Shown here piece by piece: positions 42,343 to 51,201 of a stretch of DNA of 64,000 bases (position 1 is its first letter; each line of letters starts with the position of its first letter). The notes beneath the pieces were generated by a model. The model ran no database searches. It was given only the letters and a program-made list of their open reading frames with translations, and had not been told where the DNA came from. The stretch is from Ruminococcaceae bacterium UBA6434 (GTDB lineage Bacteria; Bacillota; Clostridia; Oscillospirales; Acutalibacteraceae), in contig DJOQ01000003.1 of NCBI GenBank assembly GCA_002437245.1, positions 1-64,000 on the forward strand. The letters are read 5' to 3'. Made by a program: the position numbers and the translations under genes.

Positions 42343-43867
42343 TACGGAAAAGGCAAAGGAACGTCTTAAAAACGGTGCGTCGCTCGTGCTGTATGACGGC
42401 AAAGAATTCATCGAAGAAAACGGCAAGGGTCTGTCCCCTCTTTTGAAGCTGCTTGACGGCAAAACCGATTTATCTCGTTTTTGCGCCGCCGACAAAATCA
42501 TAGGAAAAGCCGCCGCCTCGCTTTTTGCGCTGCTTAAAATCAAAAATGTGTACGGCGAGGTTTTAAGCCGCAAAGCCATACCGATACTCGAAAAATACGG
42601 CATAACATACACTTGCGGCAGCGTAACGGACAATATCAAGAATCGCGACGGCACGGGGATTTGTCCTATGGAGCAGACCGTTGACGGCATAGACGACGCC
42701 GAAACGGCATTGGAAGCCATAAAAGAAAAAATTAAAATTATGAGGATGAAAAAAATGAAAAAACTCGGATTCGGTCTTATGAGACTGCCTGTCCTTGACA
42801 GTAACGACCCCTCTAAAATAGATATTCCGCAGGCTGAAAAAATGGTAGATAAATTTTTGGAGCGCGGCTTTACCTACTTTGATACAGCATATATGTATCA
42901 CGATTTCAAAAGCGAAGAAACCGCAAAGAAAATCATAGTGGACCGCCACCCGCGCGACAGTTTTACACTCACCACAAAGCTGCCTACAATGATGCTGAAA
43001 ACAAAGGAAGACAACAGACGCATATTTGAAAAACAGCTAAAAAACTGCGGTGTTGACTATTTTGATTACTATCTTCTCCACAACTTAAACGTATCGAATT
43101 ACGAGACGGCGACAAATCTCGACTGCTTTGACTTCGTAGCCCGTATGAAAGAAGAGGGCAAAATTAAGACTGTCGGATTTTCATATCACGATGACGCAAA
43201 GCTCCTCGACAGAATTTTAACCGAGCACCCCGAAATTGAGATAGTTCAGCTTCAGATAAACTATCTTGACTGGGATAACCCCGGTATTCAGTCGCGTTTA
43301 TGCTATGAAACGGCGGTAAAACACGGCAAAAAGGTAATTGTAATGGAGCCCGTAAAAGGCGGAACACTTGCAAAAATTCCCGACGAGGCCGAAAAGCTGC
43401 TCAAAGAGTATGCTCCGGACGCGTCAATTCCGTCATGGGCGGTAAGATTTGCCGCAAGTCACGACAGCGTTATGACGGTACTCAGCGGAATGAGCACTTA
43501 CGAACAACTCCTTGACAACACCGGATATATGGAAAATTTCAAGCCTTTGTCAAAAGAAGAATTTGAAATTATAGGCAAGGTAGTGGACATTATAAAGGCT
43601 TCTATAACCGTACCGTGCACAGGTTGCAGCTACTGCACGGCAGGCTGCCCGAAGCACATTCCGATACCGAAGTATTTTGCTCTGTATAACGAAGAAATGC
43701 GCGCGAAATATAAGGACTTTTCAATTCACAGCCAATACTACGAAAACCTCGCTAAAGAATACGGAAAAGCCTCGGACTGCATAAAATGCAGAAAGTGCGA
43801 AAAGGCGTGTCCGCAGCACATTAAGGTAAGCGAGCTTATGCCGCAGATTGCAAAGGCTTTTGAATAA
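42335..43867 (+). CDS. DUF1893 domain fused to an aldo/keto reductase with ferredoxin-type tail
   Basis: A 510-residue protein in three parts. Residues 1-138 are a DUF1893 domain (LKNGASLVLYDGKEFIEENG to EKYGITYTCGSVTDNI). Residues about 142-400 are an aldo/keto reductase barrel (KLGFGLMRLP, YFDTAYMYHD, VIVMEPVKGG). The last 85 residues hold CTGCSYCTAGCP (from Cys428) and CIKCRKCEKACP (from Cys482), two 4Fe-4S sites. The two parts are normally separate genes. Between them the frame stays open through ATGAGGATG and a following ATG near 42755, which could be an internal start with AGG upstream. Confidence 0.85.
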   Translation: MNNTEKAKERLKNGASLVLYDGKEFIEENGKGLSPLLKLLDGKTDLSRFCAADKIIGKAAASLFALLKIKNVYGEVLSRKAIPILEKYGITYTCGSVTDNIKNRDGTGICPMEQTVDGIDDAETALEAIKEKIKIMRMKKMKKLGFGLMRLPVLDSNDPSKIDIPQAEKMVDKFLERGFTYFDTAYMYHDFKSEETAKKIIVDRHPRDSFTLTTKLPTMMLKTKEDNRRIFEKQLKNCGVDYFDYYLLHNLNVSNYETATNLDCFDFVARMKEEGKIKTVGFSYHDDAKLLDRILTEHPEIEIVQLQINYLDWDNPGIQSRLCYETAVKHGKKVIVMEPVKGGTLAKIPDEAEKLLKEYAPDASIPSWAVRFAASHDSVMTVLSGMSTYEQLLDNTGYMENFKPLSKEEFEIIGKVVDIIKASITVPCTGCSYCTAGCPKHIPIPKYFALYNEEMRAKYKDFSIHSQYYENLAKEYGKASDCIKCRKCEKACPQHIKVSELMPQIAKAFE

Positions 43868-43893
43868 GAGCGTTGAAAGAGAGGCTTTTTAAA

Positions 43894-44286
43894 ATGACCA
43901 TAGCGGAAGTTGCCGAAAAATACGACCTTACTCCCGACACGCTGCGCTATTATGAGAGAATAGGTCTTTTGCCGAAAGTCGGCAGAACACCCGGCGGAAT
44001 ACGCGATTACAAAGAACAGGACTGCGGTTGGATAGAGTTTATTAAATGTATGCGTGCCGCAGGGCTGCCGGTAGAAGTTCTGATTGAATATGTAAGCCTT
44101 TTTTGCGAGGGTGACAGCACCGTTGCCGCAAGGAAAGAGCTTCTGATAGAGCAGCGCGATCAGCTCAAAAAGAGAATTGCCGACCTTGAAAATACTCTCG
44201 CAAGGCTCAACAGAAAAATTGATAATTACGAAAGTATGTGTATCCCGTTTGAGAGAAAGCTCAAAGGAAAAAATGCTGACCGATAA
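43894..44286 (+). CDS. MerR-family transcriptional regulator
   Basis: A 130-residue regulator. Its winged HTH reads EVAEKYDLTPDTLRYYERIG, LLPKVGRTPGGIRDY, followed by a long dimerisation coiled coil (about 80-120: EQRDQLKKRIADLENTLARL). It has one C-terminal Cys (in YESMCIPFER), as in aldehyde-responsive AdhR/NmlR-type members. The start at 43894 has GAGAGG upstream. As the last gene of the cluster it probably autoregulates the MerR-type promoter at 41116-41146. Confidence 0.88.
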   Translation: MTIAEVAEKYDLTPDTLRYYERIGLLPKVGRTPGGIRDYKEQDCGWIEFIKCMRAAGLPVEVLIEYVSLFCEGDSTVAARKELLIEQRDQLKKRIADLENTLARLNRKIDNYESMCIPFERKLKGKNADR

Positions 44287-44330
44287 CCCGACATTGTAAA
44301 GTACATTTTGCTTTTGCCGCTCCGAAATAC

Positions 44331-44375
44331 ATTGATACAAACGACTTATTGTGTTAAAATAGGGTTTGTATCAAT
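44331..44375 (+). promoter_or_regulatory. Promoter with flanking inverted repeat
   Basis: TTGATA (44332-44337), 17 bases, TAAAAT (44355-44360). An 11-bp inverted repeat, ATTGATACAAA (44331-44341) and TTTGTATCAAT (44365-44375), puts one arm on the -35 box and the other over the start of transcription. Suggests a repressor that spans the promoter. Confidence 0.65.
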
Positions 44376-44397
44376 AGTTTTTCGGGGTGACATTTTT

Positions 44398-45054
44398 ATG
44401 TACATAAAAAGTCAGAATTTAAAACAGCTCTATCGCATAATTTTTTTAATGTGCTGTGAGGCGGGGCTGATTTTTCAGTATGTTGACGGTCTGCGGCGCG
44501 GCAACGCCGATACGCTTTTGTATTACTATACCGTACAGAGCAATATAATCTGCTTTTTATATTTTTTCTTTCTCGCTGTTTTCAGTCCCAAAAAAGAAAA
44601 AGCGGTTTTCAGAGGGGCTGTAACCATGTGCATAACCGTAACCGCAATAGCCTATTTGTTTATGCCGAACAGCGCAAAAGCCGACGCTTCCTCAGACAAA
44701 TTCTTTTATATCGGGATTATCCTTATGCATTATGTAATCCCAGCTATGGCAATACTTGACTATCTGCTGTTTTTCCCAAAGGGTCAATACAAAGCCCTGC
44801 ATCCGCTTTGCTGGCTCATTTTGCCCTATCTGTACCTTCTGTTTACCATGGTATGCGCAAAATTCGGCAGTAAGTTATTTTCCGATTTCGGGTCTGCCAG
44901 CCGTTACCCGTATCCGTTTCTCGATACGGACATTTACGGCAAAAACAAGGTCACGCTCATAATCGTCCTCATTACGGCGGCGTTTTTGGCTCTCGGTTAT
45001 CTGTCGTTTGTTATTGATCGTCTGCTCGGAAAAAGCGGTAAAAAGCTCAAATAA
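44398..45054 (+). CDS. Pr6Pr-family membrane protein
   Basis: A 218-residue protein with about six membrane helices. Segments YYYTVQSNIICFLYF, LMHYVIPAMAILDYLLF and YPYPFLDTDIYGK match Pr6Pr, a family related to FAR-17a/AIG1 proteins, some of which are threonine hydrolases for lipid esters in eukaryotes. Bacterial function unknown. The start at 44398 has GGGGTGA upstream. It has its own regulated promoter. Confidence 0.8.
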   Translation: MYIKSQNLKQLYRIIFLMCCEAGLIFQYVDGLRRGNADTLLYYYTVQSNIICFLYFFFLAVFSPKKEKAVFRGAVTMCITVTAIAYLFMPNSAKADASSDKFFYIGIILMHYVIPAMAILDYLLFFPKGQYKALHPLCWLILPYLYLLFTMVCAKFGSKLFSDFGSASRYPYPFLDTDIYGKNKVTLIIVLITAAFLALGYLSFVIDRLLGKSGKKLK

Positions 45055-45094
45055 TAAAGACTTTAAACCAAAAGCACTGTAAGGAGTGATAAAA

Positions 45095-45841
45095 ATGATT
45101 GTTTATTTTACAGGCACCGGAAACAGCCGCCATCTGGCAAAAAAGGTCGGAGAAGTCCTCGGAGAAACGCCGATAAACTCCGTTGAATATATAAAGAACG
45201 GCAAAATCGGCGATTTTAACAGCGACGCGGCTTACGTTTTTGTTTGCCCGACTTACGCTTGGCAAATACCTCACATTTTTGAAAAATTCATAAGAGAATC
45301 ACAGTTTCGCGGAAATTCCAAAGCTTACTTTATTATGGACTGCGGCGGTGATATAGGCAATGCGGCGAAGAAGTTAAAAGTGCTTTGTTCGTACAAGAAA
45401 TTTGAATTTATGGGCGTATACGAGGTAGTAATGCCCGAAAATTACACGGCTCTTTTTAACGCTCCCGACGAAAAGACGATACCCTCGCTTATCGCGAATG
45501 CGGATAAAGCGGCACTTGACGCGGCAGAATATATTAAGTCGGATAAACCTTTCCCGAACGTTAAAGCAGGAATTGCCGACAAGCTTAAAAGCGGCATTGT
45601 AAACACGATTTTTTATAAATTCTTTGTATCCGCCGACAAATTTTACGCGACGGACAAATGTATATCTTGCGGAAAATGCGTAAAAAATTGCATGTTGAAC
45701 AACATTGAGCTTAAAGGCGGCAAACCCGTTTGGGGTAAAAACTGCACACACTGTATGGCATGTATAAACTTTTGCCCCACAGAAGCCATTGAATACGGCA
45801 AGCACTCAATAGGTCTTGAGCGTTATACTCTTACGGACTGA
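45095..45841 (+). CDS. EFR1-family flavodoxin-ferredoxin fusion
   Basis: A 248-residue electron carrier. The N-terminus is a flavodoxin (MIVYFTGTGNSRHLAKK). The C-terminus has two 4Fe-4S motifs, CISCGKCVKNC and CTHCMACINFC followed by PTEAIEYG. Such EFR1 proteins are common in anaerobes and supply low-potential electrons, partners unknown. The ATG at 45095 is preferred over a GTG at 45086 as AAGGAG is nine bases before it. Confidence 0.9.
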   Translation: MIVYFTGTGNSRHLAKKVGEVLGETPINSVEYIKNGKIGDFNSDAAYVFVCPTYAWQIPHIFEKFIRESQFRGNSKAYFIMDCGGDIGNAAKKLKVLCSYKKFEFMGVYEVVMPENYTALFNAPDEKTIPSLIANADKAALDAAEYIKSDKPFPNVKAGIADKLKSGIVNTIFYKFFVSADKFYATDKCISCGKCVKNCMLNNIELKGGKPVWGKNCTHCMACINFCPTEAIEYGKHSIGLERYTLTD

Positions 45842-45877
45842 ATATAAAAAATATTTTTTTAAAGGGATATAAATACT

Positions 45878-46207
45878 ATGGATAAAATCAAAAATATTGA
45901 AAAATCAACCGTTCTTTGTCTTAAAGAACAAATCTCTTACGGCGACGGTCAGGTTGTGAGCAAAACACTCGCGCAAAATGATGCCTTGAGCGTTACTCTT
46001 TTCGCATTTGACAAGGGCGAGGAAATAAGCACGCATGAATCCGGCGGCGACGCTTTTGTTACCGCTATTGACGGCACCGGCAAAATAACAATAGACGGTG
46101 TTCCCCACATACTCAAGGAGGGCGACTCCATCGTTATGCCGGCAGGTCATCCGCACGCTGTTTTCGGCGAGGAAAAATTCAAAATGTTACTCGTAGTGGT
46201 ATTTTAA
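45878..46207 (+). CDS. Small cupin-domain protein
   Basis: A 109-residue single cupin barrel. Motif 1 lies around EISTHESGGDAFVTAIDG and motif 2 around MPAGHPHAVFG; histidines in both could bind a metal. Small cupins act as isomerases, dioxygenases or sensors; nothing is more specific here. AAAGGGA precedes the start, 36 bases after the EFR1 gene. A terminator follows. Confidence 0.87.
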   Translation: MDKIKNIEKSTVLCLKEQISYGDGQVVSKTLAQNDALSVTLFAFDKGEEISTHESGGDAFVTAIDGTGKITIDGVPHILKEGDSIVMPAGHPHAVFGEEKFKMLLVVVF

Positions 46208-46226
46208 CGGATAAGCTTAAATAAAC

Positions 46227-46268
46227 AAACAGGCTTTATGAATTGTGCTCATAAAGTCTGTTTTTTTA
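46227..46268 (+). terminator. Terminator after cupin gene
   Basis: AAACAGGCTTTATGA (46227-46241) pairs with TCATAAAGTCTGTTT (46249-46263), followed by more T. Confidence 0.88.
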
Positions 46269-46333
46269 TTTATACGGAATATTACGGCCGCCTCTTATAA
46301 TAATACATACAGGGAAGTTTTTTGCCTTGATAT

Positions 46334-46362
46334 TGTCTTTTTGCGTGCGTCACGATAAAATA
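46334..46362 (+). promoter_or_regulatory. Promoter of the fructose PTS operon
   Basis: TTGTCT (46334-46339), 17 bases, TAAAAT (46357-46362), 35 bases before fruK. No convincing catabolite-response element is seen. Confidence 0.6.
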
Positions 46363-46396
46363 GGTACATCTGAATTTATAACAGGGAGTAACAGAT

Positions 46397-47299
46397 ATGA
46401 TATACACTTTCACACTCAGTCCGGCGCTTGATTACGTTATGAATGTACCTTTTTTATCATACGATGACATAAACAGAGCTTCTTCGGAAAAGCTATTTTA
46501 CGGCGGCAAAGGCATAAATGTATCTTCCGTACTGCACGAGCTTTTGGTAGATTCGGTTTCACTCGGCTTCATCGGAGGATTTACCGGAAAAGAGCTTGTG
46601 CGTCTTATGGCAAAGGATGGGCTTAAAAGTGATTTTACGGAAATATCCGGCGGAAATACACGAATCAACGTAAAGCTGCGCTTTGACGGCGAGCTTGACA
46701 TTAACGCCGCAGGTCCCTCGGTTTCGCAGGAAGAGCTGAACGAGCTTTTTAAAAAGCTTGACAAAATCAAAAGCGGTGACTGCGTAGTACTGTCGGGCAG
46801 CGTACCCTCTTCCCTGCCCGACGACATCTACGGGCAAATCCTTGAAAGGCTGTCCGATAAGAATGTACGCGCGGCAGTTGATACTACCGGCAAAAGGCTT
46901 TTAGACACACTTTGCCGAAAACCGTTTTTAATAAAACCGAATCATCACGAGCTTGCGGAGATGTTCGGCAAAAAAGAGCTTACCTACGCCGAAATCACGG
47001 AATACGGCAAGGAGCTGCAAAATCGCGGTGCACAAAACGTGATTGTCTCCTGCGGCGAAAAGGGCGCCGTGCTTATAGATGAAAGCGGACGGGTGACGTG
47101 TGCCGACGCGGTCAAAGGGAGGCTCATAAACTCTGTCGGCTGCGGAGACAGTATGGTAGCCGGATTTTTAGCCGGTATGGAGCTTAAAAACGATATTGAA
47201 TATGCGTTTCGCCTGTCTGTGGCCTGTTCCGCGGCAACAGCATTTTCCGAGGGGCTCGGAAAGGAAGATCTTATATATGAAATTCTCAAAAAGCTTTAA
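46397..47299 (+). CDS. fruK: 1-phosphofructokinase
   Basis: A 300-residue PfkB-family sugar kinase that converts fructose-1-phosphate to fructose-1,6-bisphosphate. It begins MIYTFTLSPALDYVM, has YGGKGINVSSVL as PfkB signature 1, and NSVGCGDSMVAGFL with the catalytic Asp near the C-terminus. CAGGGAG precedes the start. First gene of the fru operon; its product uses the fructose-1-phosphate made by the EII transporter next door. Confidence 0.94.
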   Translation: MIYTFTLSPALDYVMNVPFLSYDDINRASSEKLFYGGKGINVSSVLHELLVDSVSLGFIGGFTGKELVRLMAKDGLKSDFTEISGGNTRINVKLRFDGELDINAAGPSVSQEELNELFKKLDKIKSGDCVVLSGSVPSSLPDDIYGQILERLSDKNVRAAVDTTGKRLLDTLCRKPFLIKPNHHELAEMFGKKELTYAEITEYGKELQNRGAQNVIVSCGEKGAVLIDESGRVTCADAVKGRLINSVGCGDSMVAGFLAGMELKNDIEYAFRLSVACSAATAFSEGLGKEDLIYEILKKL

Positions 47300-47312
47300 G
47301 GGAGGATAAAAT

Positions 47313-49253
47313 ATGCGTATCACCGACCTTTTGAACCCGAAAGCCGTTATGGTGAACACGGTTCTTAAAAGCAAGGATGAAGCTATTGACAAACTTATAG
47401 AACTCCACGAAATATCAGGCGACCTGTTTGACGCCGAGCAGTATAAGAAAGATATTTTAAAAAGAGAAAAACAGGGTTCTACCGCTATCGGAAACGGCAT
47501 AGCGGTTCCCCACGCAAAGTCAAAGGCGGTAAAAAAGGCGTCGCTCTCGGCGGTAACGGTAAAAGGCGGCGTACCGTACGGAGCCCCCGACGGAAAAAAC
47601 TCGGATCTGTTATTTATGATAGCGGCAGGTGACGAAAACGACGAACATCTCGCGATACTATCGCGCCTTATGACAATGCTTATGGACGAATATTTTGTTT
47701 CGGCACTCAAAAACGCGAAAAGTACCGAAGATTTTTTAAATATAATCGATAAAAAGGAAGCCGAAAAATTCGGCGGCGATACTTCGGAGCATTCAAAGTC
47801 GCACTACAGAATACTTGCCGTAACCGCCTGCCCCACCGGCATAGCGCACACATATATGGCAGCCGAGGCTCTTGAAAAAGCCGCAAAAAAGGCAGGAATC
47901 GAAATAAAGGTTGAAACCGACGGCTCGGGCGGCACAAAAAATGCTTTGACAAAAGAGGAAATCGAAAAATGCGACGGCATTATAGTTGCCGCCGACAGGA
48001 ATGTTGAAACCGACCGATTTTCGGGCAAAAAGGTTCTTATAACGTCGGTATCCGCCGGAATTAACAAGCCGGAGGAGCTTATAGAACGTATTTTGTCGGG
48101 CGACGTACCCGTATATAAAAAGAAAAGCGACAGTTCCCCTGCCGATACGGAATATTCCGAGGGAAACGGCTTCGGCAAAAGAATATACAAGCATCTTATG
48201 AACGGCGTATCGCATATGCTCCCGTTTGTTGTCGGGGGCGGCGTACTGATAGCATTCGGATTTTTGGCGGACTCAATTTCCGGTGTAAAGGCAGGCGACA
48301 CTCTCGGATATACAACACCCGTCGCCGCCGTGATATTTTGGATAGGCAAAGCGGCTTTTGCGTTTATGCTGCCCATTCTCTCGGGCTATATATCAATGAG
48401 CATAGCCGATAGGCCCGGTTTGCTCGTCGGATTTGTCGGCGGTTATTTCGCGAGCCAAGGGCTGACTCTCGCCTCGCTGCGCATAAACGGTCTTGACGGT
48501 GACAGCACCGCGGTATCGGGCTTTTTGGGCGCATTGATAGCCGGATTTTTAGGCGGTCTGATTGTAAATCTTCTCAAGAAAATTTTTGCGTTTTTACCGA
48601 AAAGTATGGACGGCATAAAGCCGGTATTTTTGTATCCACTGTTCGGCACGCTTTTGATAGGGCTCTTAATGGGTGTTATAAACCCGTTTATCGGCATATT
48701 GAACACGGGACTTTCAAACGGTCTTACCGCTCTCGGCGGCACAAGCCGTGTGCTGCTTTGTACCGTTCTCGCCGCAATGATGGCTGTGGATATGGGCGGA
48801 CCGTTTAACAAAGCGGCATACGTTTTCGGCACAGCCGCAATTGCAAGCGGCAACTACTATATAATGGCTGCCGTAATGATAGGCGGTATGATACCGCCCA
48901 TAGCAATAGCTCTTTCAACAACATTCAACAAATCGAAGTGGACGGATGAAGAAAGACGCGGCGGAGCCGTGAATTATCTTATGGGGCTCTGCTTTATAAC
49001 CGAGGGCGCCATACCCTATGCCGCCGCGGATCCGTTAAGGGTTATACCTGCCTGCATAATAGGTTCGGGGGTAGCAGGCGCGCTGTCGGGAATGTTCGGC
49101 TGCGGAATACCCGCTCCGCACGGCGGAATTTTCGTGTTCCCGGTAGCAGAGCACATCGGCGGCTATATCATTGCGCTTGCGGCAGGCTCTTTGGCAGGCG
49201 CTCTGATGCTGTCGCTCTTTAAGAAAAGAAAACATCAAAAAGAGGTAATGTGA
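47313..49253 (+). CDS. fruA: Fructose-specific PTS EIIABC
   Basis: A 646-residue transporter-kinase in the order IIA-IIB-IIC. IIA phosphohistidine is His67 in GIAVPHAKS. IIB phosphocysteine is Cys173 in VTACPTGIAHT. IIC begins near residue 285 with MNGVSHMLPFVVGGG and has about ten helices. It imports fructose as fructose-1-phosphate. It lies 14 bases from fruK and one base from the HPr gene. Confidence 0.95.
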   Translation: MRITDLLNPKAVMVNTVLKSKDEAIDKLIELHEISGDLFDAEQYKKDILKREKQGSTAIGNGIAVPHAKSKAVKKASLSAVTVKGGVPYGAPDGKNSDLLFMIAAGDENDEHLAILSRLMTMLMDEYFVSALKNAKSTEDFLNIIDKKEAEKFGGDTSEHSKSHYRILAVTACPTGIAHTYMAAEALEKAAKKAGIEIKVETDGSGGTKNALTKEEIEKCDGIIVAADRNVETDRFSGKKVLITSVSAGINKPEELIERILSGDVPVYKKKSDSSPADTEYSEGNGFGKRIYKHLMNGVSHMLPFVVGGGVLIAFGFLADSISGVKAGDTLGYTTPVAAVIFWIGKAAFAFMLPILSGYISMSIADRPGLLVGFVGGYFASQGLTLASLRINGLDGDSTAVSGFLGALIAGFLGGLIVNLLKKIFAFLPKSMDGIKPVFLYPLFGTLLIGLLMGVINPFIGILNTGLSNGLTALGGTSRVLLCTVLAAMMAVDMGGPFNKAAYVFGTAAIASGNYYIMAAVMIGGMIPPIAIALSTTFNKSKWTDEERRGGAVNYLMGLCFITEGAIPYAAADPLRVIPACIIGSGVAGALSGMFGCGIPAPHGGIFVFPVAEHIGGYIIALAAGSLAGALMLSLFKKRKHQKEVM

Positions 49254-49254
49254 C

Positions 49255-49518
49255 ATGGTTTCGGCAAAGGTTAAAATTACGGACAAAGCGGGAATTCATA
49301 TGCGCCCTGCCAATAATTTTATATCGGCTATGGTAAAGTACCGTTCGGATATAAAAATCATTCACGGCGGAAACGAGATAAACGGAAAAAGCATTATGAA
49401 CATTATGGCGGCGGGACTTAAATACGGCAACGAAATCGAAATAATCTGCACAGGCGAGGACGAAAAAGAAATGCTGAAAGAGGCGGTAAATCTCATAGAA
49501 AGCGGGCTTGAAAAATGA
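49255..49518 (+). CDS. ptsH: HPr phosphocarrier protein
   Basis: An 87-residue PTS carrier. His15 in AGIHMRPAN is the site phosphorylated by EI, and Ser46 in GKSIMNI is the HPr-kinase regulatory site, so both catalytic and catabolite-repression functions could be kept. Methionine replaces the usual Ala after His15. It overlaps the EI gene by four bases (ATGA). Placement inside a fructose operon is less usual than a stand-alone ptsHI; a second general HPr may exist elsewhere. Confidence 0.93.
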   Translation: MVSAKVKITDKAGIHMRPANNFISAMVKYRSDIKIIHGGNEINGKSIMNIMAAGLKYGNEIEIICTGEDEKEMLKEAVNLIESGLEK

Positions 49519-51134
49519 CGTCTCTCTACGGTACGGGAGTTTGCCGCGGATATGCCGTCGGAAACGCCGTGGTAATTAAAACGGTTACAAAAAGAGCGCC
49601 GGAATCCGAATTTTCGGGCGAAACTAACGAGCTTGAGAAATTCAAAGACGCGCGTGAAAAATTCAAAAAAGAAACCATGGAGCTGTACGAAAAGCTTTTT
49701 TCCGCCGCAGGCAGTAAAAATGCGGATATTCTTTTGGGTCACATAGGCCTTTGCGACGATCCGTTTTTCATTTCCGAAACCGAGAAAACAATTAAAGACG
49801 GAAAGACTGCCGCACAAGCGGTTAACGCGGTGTGCACCGAACTTTACGATATATTTTTTTCTTCGGAGGACGAGCTCACAAAACAGCGAAGCTCCGATAT
49901 TAACGACATCAAAAACGGAATTACCGATATTCTTTTGGGGAACAAAGGCTTTTCGGCGGAAAACGTACCCGAAAACTCCGTACTTGTGTTTGACGAGCTG
50001 ACGCCGTCGGCTGTCACGCGCATAAACAGGAAAAATACAGTTGCCGTAATTGCAAACGGCGGTTCCGTTACGTCTCATTCGGCAATACTCGCACGGGCTC
50101 TGTCAATACCGACCGTACTCGGCGCGGCAAAAGCAACCGAACGCATAAATTCGGGCGATACTCTGGCGGTTGACGGTGAAAGCGGCGAAATAATAATAGA
50201 GCCCGATGAAATCACCGCAGAAAATTTCAGCCGTATGGGAAAAGAGTACGACAGAAAAAAAGAAGAGGTCAAACAATTCATAAATCGCAAAACACAGACA
50301 AAGGACGGCACCGAAAAAGCCGTTTGCGCAAATATCGGCAATCCCTCGGACATTGAAAACGTAATAAAAAACGGCGCGGACGGTATAGGACTTTTCCGCA
50401 CCGAGTTTTTATTTATGGACAGGGATAAAGAACCGACAGAGGACGAACAATATTTCGCCTATTCCTCGGTAATAAAAGCGATGAACGGCAAAGAGGTGAT
50501 AATACGCACCCTTGACGTGGGCGGCGACAAAAATATACCGTATCTCGGCATTCCTAAAGAGGATAATCCGTTTTTGGGATTCAGAGCAATAAGATTTTGC
50601 CTTAAAAACCGCGATATATTTAAAGTTCAGCTCAGGGCGATACTTCGCGCCGCTGTATTCGGAAATGTAAAAATAATGCTGCCCTTGGTAACGGTAAAGG
50701 CGGAAATCGACGACACAAAAGAGCTTATAAGCGAATGTAAATCCGAACTGAAACGTGAACACAAGCAGTTTAAGGAAGACGTACCGATAGGCATTATGGC
50801 AGAAACTCCCGCGGCTGTTTTTTCGGCTGAAGAGCTTGCGGAAAATTCGGATTTTTTCAGTATAGGAACAAACGACCTCACGGGATATATAATGGCGGCG
50901 GACAGAGGAAATCCCGACGTCGGCTACCTTTACGACACGGGGCAAAGCGCAGTTCTTACGGCTGTAAAAAGAATAATAAGCTGTGCCGAAAAGGCGGGAA
51001 TACCTGTCGGAATGTGCGGAGAAGCCGCCGCGGACGAAAAGCTTATCCCGTTATTTCTGCGGTGGGGTCTTGATGAATTCTCGGTAAGCCCCGAATCGAT
51101 ACCGTATGTAAGGAAAATAATATCGGAAAATTAA
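49515..51134 (+). CDS. ptsI: PTS enzyme I (phosphoenolpyruvate-protein phosphotransferase)
   Basis: A 539-residue cytosolic enzyme that takes phosphate from PEP to HPr. The active His188 is in GGSVTSHSAILAR. The PEP-binding domain shows DGIGLFRTEFLFMDR, MLPLVT and FFSIGTNDLTGY, and the C-terminal GMCGEAA. It completes a full EI-HPr-EIIABC chain in one operon. The frame is about 30 residues shorter than many EI proteins, mainly at the C-terminus. Confidence 0.95.
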   Translation: MTSLYGTGVCRGYAVGNAVVIKTVTKRAPESEFSGETNELEKFKDAREKFKKETMELYEKLFSAAGSKNADILLGHIGLCDDPFFISETEKTIKDGKTAAQAVNAVCTELYDIFFSSEDELTKQRSSDINDIKNGITDILLGNKGFSAENVPENSVLVFDELTPSAVTRINRKNTVAVIANGGSVTSHSAILARALSIPTVLGAAKATERINSGDTLAVDGESGEIIIEPDEITAENFSRMGKEYDRKKEEVKQFINRKTQTKDGTEKAVCANIGNPSDIENVIKNGADGIGLFRTEFLFMDRDKEPTEDEQYFAYSSVIKAMNGKEVIIRTLDVGGDKNIPYLGIPKEDNPFLGFRAIRFCLKNRDIFKVQLRAILRAAVFGNVKIMLPLVTVKAEIDDTKELISECKSELKREHKQFKEDVPIGIMAETPAAVFSAEELAENSDFFSIGTNDLTGYIMAADRGNPDVGYLYDTGQSAVLTAVKRIISCAEKAGIPVGMCGEAAADEKLIPLFLRWGLDEFSVSPESIPYVRKIISEN

Positions 51135-51147
51135 ATCAGGGTAATAT

Positions 51148-51184
51148 AAAAGGCTGTGAACATTACGTTCTACAGCCTTTCTAT
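51148..51184. terminator. Bidirectional terminator after ptsI
   Basis: AAAGGCTGT (51149-51157) and ACAGCCTTT (51172-51180) arms between converging genes. Confidence 0.75.
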
Positions 51185-51201
51185 TATGTATTGCTTATAA
51201 A

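Noticed and set aside
46269..46396. Catabolite-response element before the fructose operon
   Set aside because: No sequence close to the usual cre pattern could be found by eye.
49362..50078. A 238-codon minus-strand frame across HPr and EI
   Set aside because: Antisense shadow of two certain PTS genes.
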